DNA from: Eubacterium sp.
Lineage (GTDB): Bacteria > Bacillota > Clostridia > Lachnospirales > Lachnospiraceae
Direction: 5' to 3'
Assembly (NCBI GenBank): GCA_003486385.1
Contig: DNFT01000017.1
Coordinates: forward strand, 1 to 59,852
DNA: 59,852 nt
In this document: piece after piece, positions 8,718-17,495 of the stretch
Position numbering within the stretch: the stretch's first letter is position 1
Layout: each line of letters starts with the position of its first letter
Position numbers and translations under genes: made by a program
Notes under the pieces: generated by a model
The model's input: only the letters and a program-made list of their open reading frames with translations
Databases searched by the model: none
What the model was told of the DNA's origin: nothing

Positions 8718-9152
8718 ATGAGAAGAATATGCAGAACAGGAGGTTACATTACGGTTGAGGCTTCATTTGTATTTCCGATAATATTTTTTATTATTTTCGG
8801 ATTATTGAAGTTTGGTTTTTGTATTTATAACAATGTGGTGGATAATAGCCTGAAAGTATATATGGGACTTCGGGTGAGGGAGATAGAGAAGAATTATTTT
8901 AATCCCGTGGCGCAGGAGATTGATTTAAAAAGAATTGCAAATGAGGGGCTTATACCGATTGGAGATATAAGAGAAGAAATAAGCATAAAATATTTACAGG
9001 AAAAGATAAGCGGGTACAGAAACAGTGTTGTGATAGGTGATAATAATAAGATACTTGATGCTGATAGTGACAGGAGCTTGAAAAACAGCACCGTGGTGAG
9101 GTTTATACATCTGACAAGAGTTCATGCGGGGAGGATAAAAAAGGATGATTGA
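8718..9152 (+). CDS. Second TadE-like minor pseudopilin
   Basis: A 144-residue protein starting with a basic leader and 'GGYITVEASFVFPIIFFIIFG', the TadE-type helix with a conserved Glu after the cleavage region, then a polar domain of about 100 residues. Its role is expected to be a minor pilin or initiation component. ATG 8718 is preferred, with AAGGAGG upstream though at a rather long spacing; a GTG at 8691 would add nine residues without a ribosome site. The last 8 nt overlap the start of the FHA gene. Confidence 0.8.
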   Translation: MRRICRTGGYITVEASFVFPIIFFIIFGLLKFGFCIYNNVVDNSLKVYMGLRVREIEKNYFNPVAQEIDLKRIANEGLIPIGDIREEISIKYLQEKISGYRNSVVIGDNNKILDADSDRSLKNSTVVRFIHLTRVHAGRIKKDD

Positions 9153-10632
9153 ATTTATCAGGGAGTTGAACAGGAATTATCTGAGTATAGTGCATGAGGA
9201 TGAAAGGGAACCGGACTATACAATGAAGATGGTTGAGAATAATTCGATATCAGGACTGCTTTCGCTTAGAAAATCAGTGGTAAATAATAGGACGAGCTAT
9301 CTGTATGATATTTCGGGATGTATTCCATTGGAAGAAAAATATATAAAGAATGAGTTTACAATGGAGGACATACTGCTGGCAGCGGATTCGATAAAGGAAA
9401 TAATCTATACCATGGATAAGTATATGCTGGATATAAATGGAGTGCTTTTTGATGTGGCATACATATTTTGCGGTATAAATGATGCTTCATGGAAGTATGT
9501 GTATAATTCAGAAATGTCATCGGATGCAAGAGAGGGCATAAAAAGAGTATTCGAGTATATGCTTGGAAGGCTTAACCATAAGGATGGCAATGCCGTTATT
9601 CTCGGATATGGTCTTTACAAAAGGGTATGCAGGGATGAAATACCATTGCAACGGGTGTTTGACAATCTTGAAGAATTTAGTATATACAATGTCAATAATG
9701 TAAATGGACGGGAAAACCTGTTTGAAGCTGCTGTGGTGGAAGATAATTCCTGTGGAACAAATAGAAATGGAAAAGCAAATACACAAAAAGCGAATACAGG
9801 AAGAGCAGAAAAAGAAAGCACGGAAAAGGAGATGGCATCCGGTTTCCGCTATGAGTTGAGCAGGAGAAAATACCCCTCAGTTGCACAGGAGTTAGTAAAG
9901 GAGGAGCAGGAGAAGAAGATTATTGATAAAAGGTACGTTATGACAGCGGCAGCAGTGAGTTTGATGATTGCTGTTGTGGCGGGCTTGATATGGGGAGTTG
10001 TGACAGGAATTATAGCAGCATTGGCATGTATGGTCATAGCTGTTGTTGTTATGCTGATTATATTAAAGGGACCGTCATGGGAAAAAATAGTGACAAGTGA
10101 AATAAGGCTGCCTTATGAGACTGAAAACCCGCAGATAAAGCTGTATGGAATTAAAAATAGTACGGAAGATATGAGGGGAAATATGCCGGAGAACATGGAA
10201 CAGCAGGATAAAAAGGTGTGTGAGACCGGATATGAGCATGGATTTCATAGGGAAATTGAAACCGGGTGGCATAACGAAGTGGGAGATAATGAGTCCGGGC
10301 AGGCAACCATTGTAATAGGAATGGGAACAATGAAGAGCCTGCGGCGTATACATAGTGCAGCAGGACAGGATGAATATATTATTACTGAGGATTCTGTGAG
10401 TATAGGCAGCGGAGCCTCGGCGGATATTGTGATAAAGGACAGTGGTATAAGCAGGCTTCATGCACGCATAATAAGGGAAGGCGAAATGTATTTTATAAAG
10501 GACGTGAACTCCACCAACGGAACATGGATAAATGACAGGAGAATCAGTGTGTATGAGCTATGTCCTATTAAGAATGGGGATGTGATAAAGCTTGCTAAGA
10601 GCTGTTTCGAGCTGATTGACACTGCCGTTTAA
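9145..10632 (+). CDS. DUF6382 and FHA domain membrane protein
   Basis: A 495-residue protein in three parts. Residues 1-170 match the DUF6382 pattern ('YDISGCIPLEEKYIKNEFTMEDILLAADSIKE' region). A Lys/Ala/Glu-rich linker leads to two adjacent membrane segments at about 268-310. The C-terminal 85 residues form an FHA domain with 'VSIGSGASADIVIKD', 'ISRLHARI' and 'VNSTNGTWIND', which carry the conserved Gly, Arg, Ser-His and Asn of phosphothreonine readers. It closes the Tad operon. The sequence implies that Tad assembly is sensitive to Ser/Thr phosphorylation; the kinase at 57.3 kb is a possible partner. Confidence 0.85.
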   Translation: MIEFIRELNRNYLSIVHEDEREPDYTMKMVENNSISGLLSLRKSVVNNRTSYLYDISGCIPLEEKYIKNEFTMEDILLAADSIKEIIYTMDKYMLDINGVLFDVAYIFCGINDASWKYVYNSEMSSDAREGIKRVFEYMLGRLNHKDGNAVILGYGLYKRVCRDEIPLQRVFDNLEEFSIYNVNNVNGRENLFEAAVVEDNSCGTNRNGKANTQKANTGRAEKESTEKEMASGFRYELSRRKYPSVAQELVKEEQEKKIIDKRYVMTAAAVSLMIAVVAGLIWGVVTGIIAALACMVIAVVVMLIILKGPSWEKIVTSEIRLPYETENPQIKLYGIKNSTEDMRGNMPENMEQQDKKVCETGYEHGFHREIETGWHNEVGDNESGQATIVIGMGTMKSLRRIHSAAGQDEYIITEDSVSIGSGASADIVIKDSGISRLHARIIREGEMYFIKDVNSTNGTWINDRRISVYELCPIKNGDVIKLAKSCFELIDTAV

Positions 10633-10652
10633 TAATGATAAGCTAGAGCTGT

Positions 10653-11693
10653 ATGGAGGCTTGGTTTATGATGTTTGACGTATGCAGCAGGGTGTTGGAG
10701 GCAGCGGGCTTTAGCAGACTGGGAGAAGGCAATAATTCGGTTAATATATATTATTGTTATAGGCAGGAACGCATGAATGTCGTATTCGTGTGGGATGAGC
10801 CGGCTATACCGGGAATGTCCCCGGCAATTATTGATGATAATAATAAAAAAATAGTTACTTTTTTTGGCAGCAAGGGAGTATTTAACTGCATGCTGCTGAA
10901 TATTATATGTACGCGAAACACCGCTATGTCGAAAAGAAATACAGAGGCGGGCTTTCCTGTATGGTTTATGGATGAGACAACGGGCAGACTTATTATATAT
11001 GAGGATGAACCGGAGAATTTTTCGGGACTCAGGGAGCTGCTTGAGGATTTTGATGTATCACAGTATGCCAAGAGTGTATCGGGAAAGAGTAAAAGAAATA
11101 AAAAATTCATTCCTGCTTATGTGAACTGGCTTTTGATTGCAATAAATATAATCATATATGTTATAATGGAGATTGCAGGAGACACACAGAACACACAGTA
11201 CATGTTAGCTCATGGGGCATTGAACGTGAAGCTGATACTGAATGATGGAGAATACTATAGATTGTTTACATCCATGTTCATGCATGCGGGGTTTTCACAT
11301 ATTTTTAATAATATGCTTGTATTGTTTTTTATCGGTGACAATCTTGAGAGAGCGGTGGGGCATATCAGGTATTTTATAATGTATATTGCAGGAGGTCTGC
11401 TTGCAAATATTGCAGCACTGATTTACTATAATATTGCAGATGTGAATGTCTGCTGCGTCGGAGCATCAGGTGCGATATTCAGCGTTGTAGGAGCGCTGTT
11501 TTATATTGTGCTTGTCAACAAAGGACAGCTTGAGGATTTATCAGCCTCAAAATTGGGATTATTCATTGTTATGAGTATATATCTGGGGCTTCAAAGTGCA
11601 ACGACCAGCAACAGTGCTCATATTGGTGGACTTGTTGCAGGAATTATACTGGCGGCATTGATATACAGAAAACGGAAGGGGAACAGCGTATGA
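10653..11693 (+). CDS. Rhomboid family intramembrane serine protease
   Basis: Residues 155-340 form a six- or seven-helix rhomboid core. The catalytic Ser is in 'GASGAIFSV' (Ser272), the His in 'SAHIGGLVAG' (His323), and the helix-1/loop motif 'FMHAGFSHIFNNM' is present. The first 150 residues are a soluble domain of unknown fold. The protease cleaves membrane proteins within or near the bilayer. It starts 20 nt after the FHA gene and is probably co-transcribed with the Tad operon, so pilus components could be substrates, but nothing proves it. The last 4 nt overlap the next gene. Confidence 0.9.
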   Translation: MEAWFMMFDVCSRVLEAAGFSRLGEGNNSVNIYYCYRQERMNVVFVWDEPAIPGMSPAIIDDNNKKIVTFFGSKGVFNCMLLNIICTRNTAMSKRNTEAGFPVWFMDETTGRLIIYEDEPENFSGLRELLEDFDVSQYAKSVSGKSKRNKKFIPAYVNWLLIAINIIIYVIMEIAGDTQNTQYMLAHGALNVKLILNDGEYYRLFTSMFMHAGFSHIFNNMLVLFFIGDNLERAVGHIRYFIMYIAGGLLANIAALIYYNIADVNVCCVGASGAIFSVVGALFYIVLVNKGQLEDLSASKLGLFIVMSIYLGLQSATTSNSAHIGGLVAGIILAALIYRKRKGNSV

Positions 11694-12676
11694 ATGTAAA
11701 TATATATTATGGCGGAAGAGGTCTTGTGGACGATCCGACCATTACAGTGTTAAATAAGATTACTGATGTGCTTAACGAACTCAGAGTAAATGTTGAGAAA
11801 TACAATCTTTTTGAAATGAAAAATGCGATTACAACGCTTCCTCAGACCTTAAAGGAGGCAGATGCGGTTATTCTTGCAAGTACGGTAGAATGGTTTGGGA
11901 TAGGAGGCTATATGCTTCAGTTCCTTGATGCCTGCTGGCTGTATGCGGATAAATCAATGCTTGAGAAGCTCTATATGTTCCCTATAGTCATGTCACGCGC
12001 TTCAGGCGAGAAGGAGGCCGCAATGTCACTTTCTAATGCCTGGGAAATGCTTGGAGGAAAGAGCTGCAATGGGCTTGCGGCTTATGTGGCAGACCCGGTG
12101 GAGTTCGAGCTTAACGCTGAGTATCAGGCGATATTTGAGAAAAAGGCAGAGGAGATATACAGGACGGTGTCACAGAAGGTTAAGACCCTGCCTTCGAGTA
12201 ACAATGCGATAAAGAGCAATATAGTGAGCGATACAATGAGACTTACGCCACAGGAATCTGAACAGCTTTCAAAATATGCTTCCGATGATACATATATTAA
12301 GAAACAGAAGGAAGACATTGAGGAGCTTTCAAGCATGTTCAGGAATCTTATGGAGGATGAGGATAAGGGAGGAATCGACAGATATACCAGACTGTTTATC
12401 GACAATTTTGTAGCTCAGAGTGATTTTAAGGCGAGCTATGTTATCAATATCAATGACAAGAAAAAGACTCTGGTTATTGATATTAACAATGGAAATATTG
12501 ATTGTAATTTTGGACAGAAGGATGATGCAGAGGTGTTATGCCGTCTGGATAACCTTGTGCTTGAGAAAATAGTTCAGGGGAATCAGACTTTTCAGGGAGC
12601 GTTTATGTCAGGCAGCATGACCGCAAAGGGAAATTTTAAAAACATCAGAATGTTGGATCAGTGTTTTAAATTCTAG
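11690..12676 (+). CDS. Flavodoxin-like and SCP2 domain fusion protein
   Basis: Residues 1-175 look like a flavodoxin or NAD(P)H-dependent FMN reductase fold: 'MNVNIYYGGRG' strand, then 'ADAVILASTVEWFGIGGYMLQFLD'. Residues 225-328 resemble the SCP2 sterol-carrier fold ('ASYVININDKKKTLVIDINNG', 'DAEVLCRLDNLVLEKIVQG', 'GSMTAKGNFKNIRMLDQCF'). A helical linker joins them. The protein is cytoplasmic with no membrane segment. It starts within the rhomboid stop codon (ATGA), so the two are coupled. A redox role on a hydrophobic ligand is plausible but unproven. Confidence 0.75.
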   Translation: MNVNIYYGGRGLVDDPTITVLNKITDVLNELRVNVEKYNLFEMKNAITTLPQTLKEADAVILASTVEWFGIGGYMLQFLDACWLYADKSMLEKLYMFPIVMSRASGEKEAAMSLSNAWEMLGGKSCNGLAAYVADPVEFELNAEYQAIFEKKAEEIYRTVSQKVKTLPSSNNAIKSNIVSDTMRLTPQESEQLSKYASDDTYIKKQKEDIEELSSMFRNLMEDEDKGGIDRYTRLFIDNFVAQSDFKASYVININDKKKTLVIDINNGNIDCNFGQKDDAEVLCRLDNLVLEKIVQGNQTFQGAFMSGSMTAKGNFKNIRMLDQCFKF

Positions 12677-12740
12677 CTGCGGGAAATTGCGTTAGCATTC
12701 GGTATGCTATATCTTCGGCTGCAAAGAAATGACTATAAAT

Positions 12741-12785
12741 AGTGTCTGCTGATTTTCTTTTAATCAGCAGACGCTAAGTATTTTT
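12741..12785. terminator. Bidirectional intrinsic terminator
   Basis: A hairpin with arms AGTGTCTGCTGATT and AATCAGCAGACGCT, pairing along 14 bp with one G-T pair around a short T-rich loop, is followed by a T stretch. It sits between the convergent flavodoxin-SCP2 gene and the histidine kinase gene, so it can end both transcripts. Confidence 0.75.
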
Positions 12786-12788
12786 GCT

Positions 12789-13517
12789 TCAGGTTAATTT
12801 TACTGATATTGTGAAGCTGGTAAGTCCATCACTGTGCGACCAGCTTATGGAGCCGCCCATGGCATTCGCTGTCTCAGCGGCAATCGCAAGACCAAGCCCA
12901 AGATGTTCCTGCTTATCGGTGGAAAATGGTGTGAACATTATGTCTGCCATGTCGGGAGCAGGACAGCCTCCGTGATTCTGGACGGTTATATCAAGGCTAT
13001 TGTCATTATCACAATGCATTATGACATCAATGGGTACCATGGAATCAGAGGCTTCTACAGCATTTGCAATCATACATCCGACAGCATTTACAAGTCGTGC
13101 TGCGTCCAGTGAGATTGTATCATTCGTGCAGGTACAGATGATATTGATATCAGGATGGGCAGTTGGAAAATTATTGGATATATATGTATCCAGCATTGAC
13201 TTGATATCGTGTATACATACATCGGATGGGGATATGGCTGCAGCATAACGGTACATGGCGACATCATTGAAAGCTTTGACAAGATTCTTTATATCAGAGC
13301 CCATCGTTACATAGCGGGGGATGGAGTTAAGCTGAGGATTGGTAAGTCCGAGGAGCTGATATGAGCCGCTGAGCAGGGTGACAATATTGCGGATATCGTG
13401 GCAGCCTTGCTTTAGAAGCCTTCTGTGTTCCTCCTCACGGCGCTCAAAAAGCTCATACGCCTCGGGATATTCGTCTTTAAGCTTATTTAGAATCTGTTTA
13501 TCATTGTCAGACAGCAT
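12789..13517 (-). CDS. Soluble sensor histidine kinase
   Basis: A 242-residue protein with an H-box ('CHDIRNIVTLLSGSYQLL', His at about 40), an N-box ('NAVGCMIANAVEAS'), and G-boxes ('NHGGCPAPDMADIMF', 'PFSTDKQEHLGLGLAIAAETANAMGG'). These are the parts of an HPK with HATPase_c domain. There is no membrane segment or input domain and no response regulator beside it, so it is an orphan cytoplasmic kinase that may receive signal by protein contact. It is transcribed toward the Tad-rhomboid genes and away from the HIT gene. Confidence 0.83.
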   Translation of the reverse strand: MLSDNDKQILNKLKDEYPEAYELFERREEEHRRLLKQGCHDIRNIVTLLSGSYQLLGLTNPQLNSIPRYVTMGSDIKNLVKAFNDVAMYRYAAAISPSDVCIHDIKSMLDTYISNNFPTAHPDINIICTCTNDTISLDAARLVNAVGCMIANAVEASDSMVPIDVIMHCDNDNSLDITVQNHGGCPAPDMADIMFTPFSTDKQEHLGLGLAIAAETANAMGGSISWSHSDGLTSFTISVKLT

Positions 13518-13668
13518 ATTTTTACCTCACACAGTTTTATTTTAGTTTATTCTAAAGTACGTTTCGCAATTAACAGGATATCAGAGACATTATATAGTAG
13601 TTTAGCGAAAATGGTTTATCAATAAATTGTTTAATATAAACATATAACATAAAAGGAGATTTTTCAAG

Positions 13669-14088
13669 ATGAAAAAGGATGATTGTATTTTTTGTAAGAT
13701 TGCAGCAGGAGAGATTTCATCAGCGACAGTTTATGAGGATGATGATTTCAGAGCTATTTTGGATCTTGGTCCGGCGGCTAAGGGACATACGCTTGTGATT
13801 CCTAAGAGTCATTCGGATAATCTGTTAAGTGTTGAGCCGGATACTGCAGCTAAGGCACTTAAGGTTATTTCTAAGACTGCGAATGCTATCAAAGAGGCAT
13901 TGGGCTGCGATGGCATTAATGTTGTACAGAATAATGGGGAAGCGGCAGGACAGACTGTAATGCACCTTCATTTCCATATAATTCCGAGATACAAAAATGA
14001 CAGTGTGAATATAGGATGGCAGCCGATGAAGCCTTCAAATGAGGAACTTGCAGCGACTGCCGATCTAATCAAAGAAAAGATGAATTAA
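13669..14088 (+). CDS. HIT family nucleotide hydrolase
   Basis: A 139-residue protein of the HINT branch: an N-terminal zinc-type 'DCIFCKIAAGEI', then 'AAKGHTLVIPKSH' and the histidine triad 'HLHFHIIPRY' (about 103-112). The family hydrolyses adenosine phosphoramidates and related nucleotides in the cytoplasm. AAAGGAGA is placed well before the ATG. It is a single gene followed by an AT-rich repeat tract. Confidence 0.92.
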   Translation: MKKDDCIFCKIAAGEISSATVYEDDDFRAILDLGPAAKGHTLVIPKSHSDNLLSVEPDTAAKALKVISKTANAIKEALGCDGINVVQNNGEAAGQTVMHLHFHIIPRYKNDSVNIGWQPMKPSNEELAATADLIKEKMN

Positions 14089-14121
14089 CCTGTAAGAAGT
14101 TTTTCAACTCATAAAAACATT

Positions 14122-14305
14122 ATTAATTAAGCCTTTTATCAGTCATAGACCTTATAATTAAGTTTCTTATTAGTTAAAAAACTATAATTAAGCTGCTTAT
14201 TAGTTGAAACCTTATAACAGTTTCTTGATTTTAGCTGAAAATTTTATAGTTAAGCCTTTTATGTGGTGAAAACCCTTAATTAAGCTTTTTATCAGCGAAA
14301 ATCTT
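14122..14305. repeat. Six degenerate ~30-bp tandem repeats
   Basis: The gap between the convergent HIT and murG genes is filled by six diverged units starting at about 14122, 14154, 14184, 14214, 14246 and 14276. Each begins near ATAATTAAG, has a TTTTAT or CTTATTAG core and ends near TTGAAA-ACCTT. Unit length is 30-32 bp. No open frame runs through them. They could be slippage products or protein-binding sites; no function can be read. Confidence 0.65.
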
Positions 14306-14335
14306 ATAAAAAAGGCTTCGTCTATTTAGAAGCCT
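14306..14335 (-). terminator. Intrinsic terminator of murG
   Basis: On the minus strand AGGCTTC and GAAGCCT pair across a 9-nt loop that contains the murG stop codon, followed by a run of six T. It ends the TSCPD-murG transcript. Confidence 0.75.
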
Positions 14336-15386
14336 CATTTATAAGAGCCACTATCTGCTTTATAGAGTCGTTTCCTGAAGATTTTTTCATGCAGTCTATA
14401 TATTCGGCGCGATGCTCATAGAGATTGCAGATTGCCAGATATAATGACTCGTTAGTGAGTTCTTCCTCAGGAAGAACCATCGAAAAGCCTTGCTTTTTAA
14501 ATGATTGAGCATTGAGAATCTGATCTCCTCTGCTGGCGCCTGCCGGCAGTGGGATGAGAAGGTTCGGCTTGTTGAGGGATAGCAGCTCAAATATGGCGTT
14601 AGCTCCGGCGCGCGAAACTACAATATCGGCAGCGGCAAAAAGATCCTTTAACTCTTTATCAATATAGTCAAACTGATAGTAGCCTGTTGTGGAGTAGAAG
14701 CTCTCGTCAACCTTGCCTTTTCCGCATAGGTGAACAACCTGAAAGCGTTCAAGCAGACTTGGCAGTATGGAGCGGATAGCTTCGTTGACATGCTGTGCGC
14801 CAAGACTTCCGCCTATGACCATTATGACAGGCTTATTCGATGTGAAGTGACACAGGTCAAGTCCGGTCTGACGGTCACCCTGGCTTAATTCGGCGCGGAT
14901 AGGTGTACCTGTGAGTATGCCCTTGCCGTCAGGAATCATGGCTACTGTTTCCGGGAAGTTACAGCATACCTTATTGGCATAAGGAATACATATCTTATTT
15001 GCAAGCCCCGGTGTCATATCTGATTCATGGATGATGACCGGGATATGCTCCCTGTGAGCCGCAAGCACAACCGGGACGGATACGAAGCCGCCCTTGGAAA
15101 ATACAACATCCGGCTTAATTGTTCTGATAAGCTTCCGCGCTTCAAAACAGCCCTTGATAACACGGAAAGGGTCGGTAAGATTTTTCAAGTCGAAATAACG
15201 TCTGAGCTTGCCGGTTGATATTCCGTAGTAAGGGACATTCTGTTCGGTTATAAGCTTTTTTTCGATGCCGTTATATGAGCCGATATAGGATATATCGCAG
15301 CCCTGTTCACGAAGAAGAGGAAGCATGGCTATGTTCGGTGTTACATGTCCGGCGGTTCCGCCACCGGTAAGAAGTAATTTTTTCAT
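14322..15386 (-). CDS. murG: MurG: UDP-GlcNAc:undecaprenyl-PP-MurNAc-pentapeptide transferase
   Basis: GT28 glycosyltransferase that makes lipid II at the inner face of the membrane. The 354-residue protein starts with 'KKLLLTGGGTAGHVTPNIA', the lipid I-binding G-loop, has 'VSRAGANAIFELLSLNKPNLLIPLP' for the nucleotide-sugar site and 'GGSLGAQHVNEAI' between the two Rossmann halves. Length is normal. It lies 32 nt behind the TSCPD gene, away from any mur/dcw cluster, which is common in Lachnospiraceae. No defect is seen. Confidence 0.95.
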   Translation of the reverse strand: MKKLLLTGGGTAGHVTPNIAMLPLLREQGCDISYIGSYNGIEKKLITEQNVPYYGISTGKLRRYFDLKNLTDPFRVIKGCFEARKLIRTIKPDVVFSKGGFVSVPVVLAAHREHIPVIIHESDMTPGLANKICIPYANKVCCNFPETVAMIPDGKGILTGTPIRAELSQGDRQTGLDLCHFTSNKPVIMVIGGSLGAQHVNEAIRSILPSLLERFQVVHLCGKGKVDESFYSTTGYYQFDYIDKELKDLFAAADIVVSRAGANAIFELLSLNKPNLLIPLPAGASRGDQILNAQSFKKQGFSMVLPEEELTNESLYLAICNLYEHRAEYIDCMKKSSGNDSIKQIVALINEASK

Positions 15387-15418
15387 GGCAAACCTCTGAA
15401 AATTGCTATGGCAGCAAG

Positions 15419-15658
15419 TTATTGAATTGCCTGCTTAAGGGCTTTTGCAAGCTGGTCAGGGCATGATGTCTCACGTATTCCGCAGCGGATTCCCTCTAAG
15501 CGGCTGATGGCGTCCGAAACCTTCATTCCCGCAACAAGTGCAGCAACGCCCTGTGTGTTTCCTGAGCAGCCACCTGTAAACTTAACGGACTTGATTACAT
15601 CTCCGTCTAACTCAATATTAATCTCTTTGGAACAAACTCCTGTTGGTTTGTATATCAT
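15419..15658 (-). CDS. TSCPD domain protein (TIGR03905 type)
   Basis: A 79-residue protein with 'GVCSKEINIELDGDVIKSVKFTGGCSGNTQGVAALV' and the closing 'IRCGIRETSCPDQLAKAL'; the TSCPD motif and four cysteines are conserved in the family. The same fold occurs at the end of some vitamin B12-dependent ribonucleotide reductases, where it may bind metal, but this stand-alone form has no assigned role. An AGGAGA site precedes the ATG. It probably shares a transcript with murG. Confidence 0.85.
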   Translation of the reverse strand: MIYKPTGVCSKEINIELDGDVIKSVKFTGGCSGNTQGVAALVAGMKVSDAISRLEGIRCGIRETSCPDQLAKALKQAIQ

Positions 15659-15716
15659 AACATTATTCTCCTATCTGTGTGTTTAATACTTTTTGCAGAA
15701 AAAAATTCCACAAACT

Positions 15717-15746
15717 ATTATATCATAACAATAGCGCAATAGACAA
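15717..15746 (-). promoter_or_regulatory. Promoter of the TSCPD-murG unit
   Basis: On the minus strand TTGTCT (15741-15746) and TATAAT (15717-15722) are 18 bp apart, about 58 nt upstream of the TSCPD start codon. Confidence 0.55.
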
Positions 15747-15853
15747 TCAAGTGTTATAATTAACAAAAAAACAACCAGCGGAGAAGCAAATGCGGAAAAT
15801 ATGATATTATATTCAGCATATATAATTTGTGTGGTCTGCGGAACGGAGGAATT

Positions 15854-16546
15854 ATGATAGGAATTATCGGGGCGATGGAGGAAGAGGTAAAGGCACTTGC
15901 GGATATGATGAGCGGTGTCGAGACAGCCACTGTTGCAGGAATGGTTTTTAAGAAGGGACAGTTTAAGGGAAAGGATGTAGTTGTTGTAAGAAGCGGAATC
16001 GGTAAGGTTAACGCTGCTGTATGCACACAGATACTTGCCGACAGATATAATGTTGACTGCGTAATCAATACAGGTGTTGCAGGTTCGCTTAAAAACGAAA
16101 TAAATATCGGAGACATTGTTATATCAAGCGATGCAATCCAGCATGATATGGATGCGACAGGCTTTGGATATAAGATGGGTGTAATCCCGAGAATGCCGGT
16201 ATCAGTGTTTGAGGCGGACAGAAAGCTCATAGACGCGGCAAGGGCTGCATGCAGCGAGGCGGTTCCTGAGATTGGTGTGTTCGAGGGAAGAGTGGTAAGC
16301 GGTGACCAGTTTATAACAGACAAGGATACCAAGAAGAGACTTGTTGAGACATTTGCCGCATACTGCACGGAGATGGAGGGAGCAGCCATTGCACAGGCAG
16401 CATATCTTAACAGCATACCATTTCTTATTATACGTGCTATCTCCGATAAGGCGGATGACAGTGCTTCCATGGACTACGGTGAGTTTGAGCGCAAGGCAAT
16501 CGAACATTCCGTTCTTCTCATGGAGAATCTCATCCGGAGAATATAA
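15854..16546 (+). CDS. mtnN: 5'-methylthioadenosine/S-adenosylhomocysteine nucleosidase
   Basis: A 230-residue enzyme that splits adenine from MTA and SAH for methionine salvage and autoinducer-2 precursor formation. It starts with 'IGIIGAMEEEVKALADMM' and has 'VINTGVAGSL', 'VVSGDQFI', 'CTEMEGAAIAQAAY' (purine and ribose binding Glu-Met-Glu) and 'AISDKADDSA', whose Asp is the catalytic acid. ATG 15854 is chosen because CGGAGGA sits directly upstream; an earlier in-frame start at 15827 has no such site. Confidence 0.95.
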   Translation: MIGIIGAMEEEVKALADMMSGVETATVAGMVFKKGQFKGKDVVVVRSGIGKVNAAVCTQILADRYNVDCVINTGVAGSLKNEINIGDIVISSDAIQHDMDATGFGYKMGVIPRMPVSVFEADRKLIDAARAACSEAVPEIGVFEGRVVSGDQFITDKDTKKRLVETFAAYCTEMEGAAIAQAAYLNSIPFLIIRAISDKADDSASMDYGEFERKAIEHSVLLMENLIRRI

Positions 16547-16725
16547 GGTCATATTTTAGGGAATTTTGTTGATAAATGCTGCATAGATTACCTCTAAAAT
16601 CTCATGGAATACATGTACAATCTTTTCTATGACAGGTATATAGGGAATTGCCGGACTGTTTTATGAATACCGTAGTTGTCAGATTTAAATTTTTGTAATC
16701 ACCCGGTATGGTTAAGGAGGATTTT

Positions 16726-17436
16726 ATGCAGAATTTTTTATCACTAATGGCGGAGAACACATTTGCTATTATAATCGCGGTCATGGGCTTTTTTGGCTGT
16801 CTTGCCTATGGAATTGCGGGAAAGGGGATGTCGGTGCTGTACAATGAGAGCCTCTCAATGACGGCATCGAGTCATCCTTTTATACGTCAGTTGAAGTTAA
16901 GACGCGAGAATGGAATGCGAATAAATACAAGCATACATAATACGCAGGTATTCGTCCTCAAAAATATGGAGCGATACAGGTATCTTAACCTTTCAATTGA
17001 TGAATACGTGAAAACAGCATGGCTCATACGGCTTATATGTATAATGCTGGGACTGATGAGCGGGATAATCAAGCAGAATATGTGGTATACCGCATACGGC
17101 TGTGTATGTGCCGTGGCTGTGGCGTGTGTCGGTAAAATTGAGGACATAGAAAAAAAGGAAAGCCGGATAGTGGTAAACATTGTCGATTATTTTGACAATG
17201 TGCTTTCAAATGACAGGGTGAGTGTAGGGGAAATGCATGGTGAACCGAATGTGGAGCCTGATAATGAGAATGTAGGAATAAAAAATAATGGCATTGAATA
17301 TGAAGCTTCACGCGGGATGAAAAATAGGAAAATTTCACAGGAATACAATAAGGAAACGGCCTGTAATTCGGATATTAAAATAAGCGATGAACAGATAAAG
17401 CTGATTGAGGATGTGCTGAGGGAATATCTGGCATGA
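16726..17436 (+). CDS. Membrane protein of unknown function
   Basis: Not recognised. The 236-residue protein has a hydrophobic segment at about 10-33, a basic stretch 'IRQLKLRRENGMRIN', a polar central domain, and two more hydrophobic segments at about 97-135 ('LIRLICIMLGLMSGI' and 'AYGCVCAVAVACVG'). The C-terminal 90 residues are hydrophilic and charged, ending in a predicted helix 'DEQIKLIEDVLREYLA'. ATG 16726 has AAGGAGG 5 nt upstream. The overall plan faintly recalls the TadB/TadC membrane proteins but no T2SSF motif is visible. It stands between mtnN and a dehydrogenase. Confidence 0.65.
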   Translation: MQNFLSLMAENTFAIIIAVMGFFGCLAYGIAGKGMSVLYNESLSMTASSHPFIRQLKLRRENGMRINTSIHNTQVFVLKNMERYRYLNLSIDEYVKTAWLIRLICIMLGLMSGIIKQNMWYTAYGCVCAVAVACVGKIEDIEKKESRIVVNIVDYFDNVLSNDRVSVGEMHGEPNVEPDNENVGIKNNGIEYEASRGMKNRKISQEYNKETACNSDIKISDEQIKLIEDVLREYLA

Positions 17437-17495
17437 GAATAAAAAAAACGGCGGGCATAATTATGTAAGGTTTTTAGCAGCAAAGTGGGTTTTAT

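Noticed and set aside
14122..14305. CRISPR-like appearance of 30-bp repeats
   Set aside because: Units are contiguous and diverged, with no unique spacers and no cas genes nearby.
15760..16470. A 236-residue minus-strand open frame
   Set aside because: It is antisense to mtnN, which has full family motifs; the frame is a low-complexity Ser/Ala/Ile shadow.
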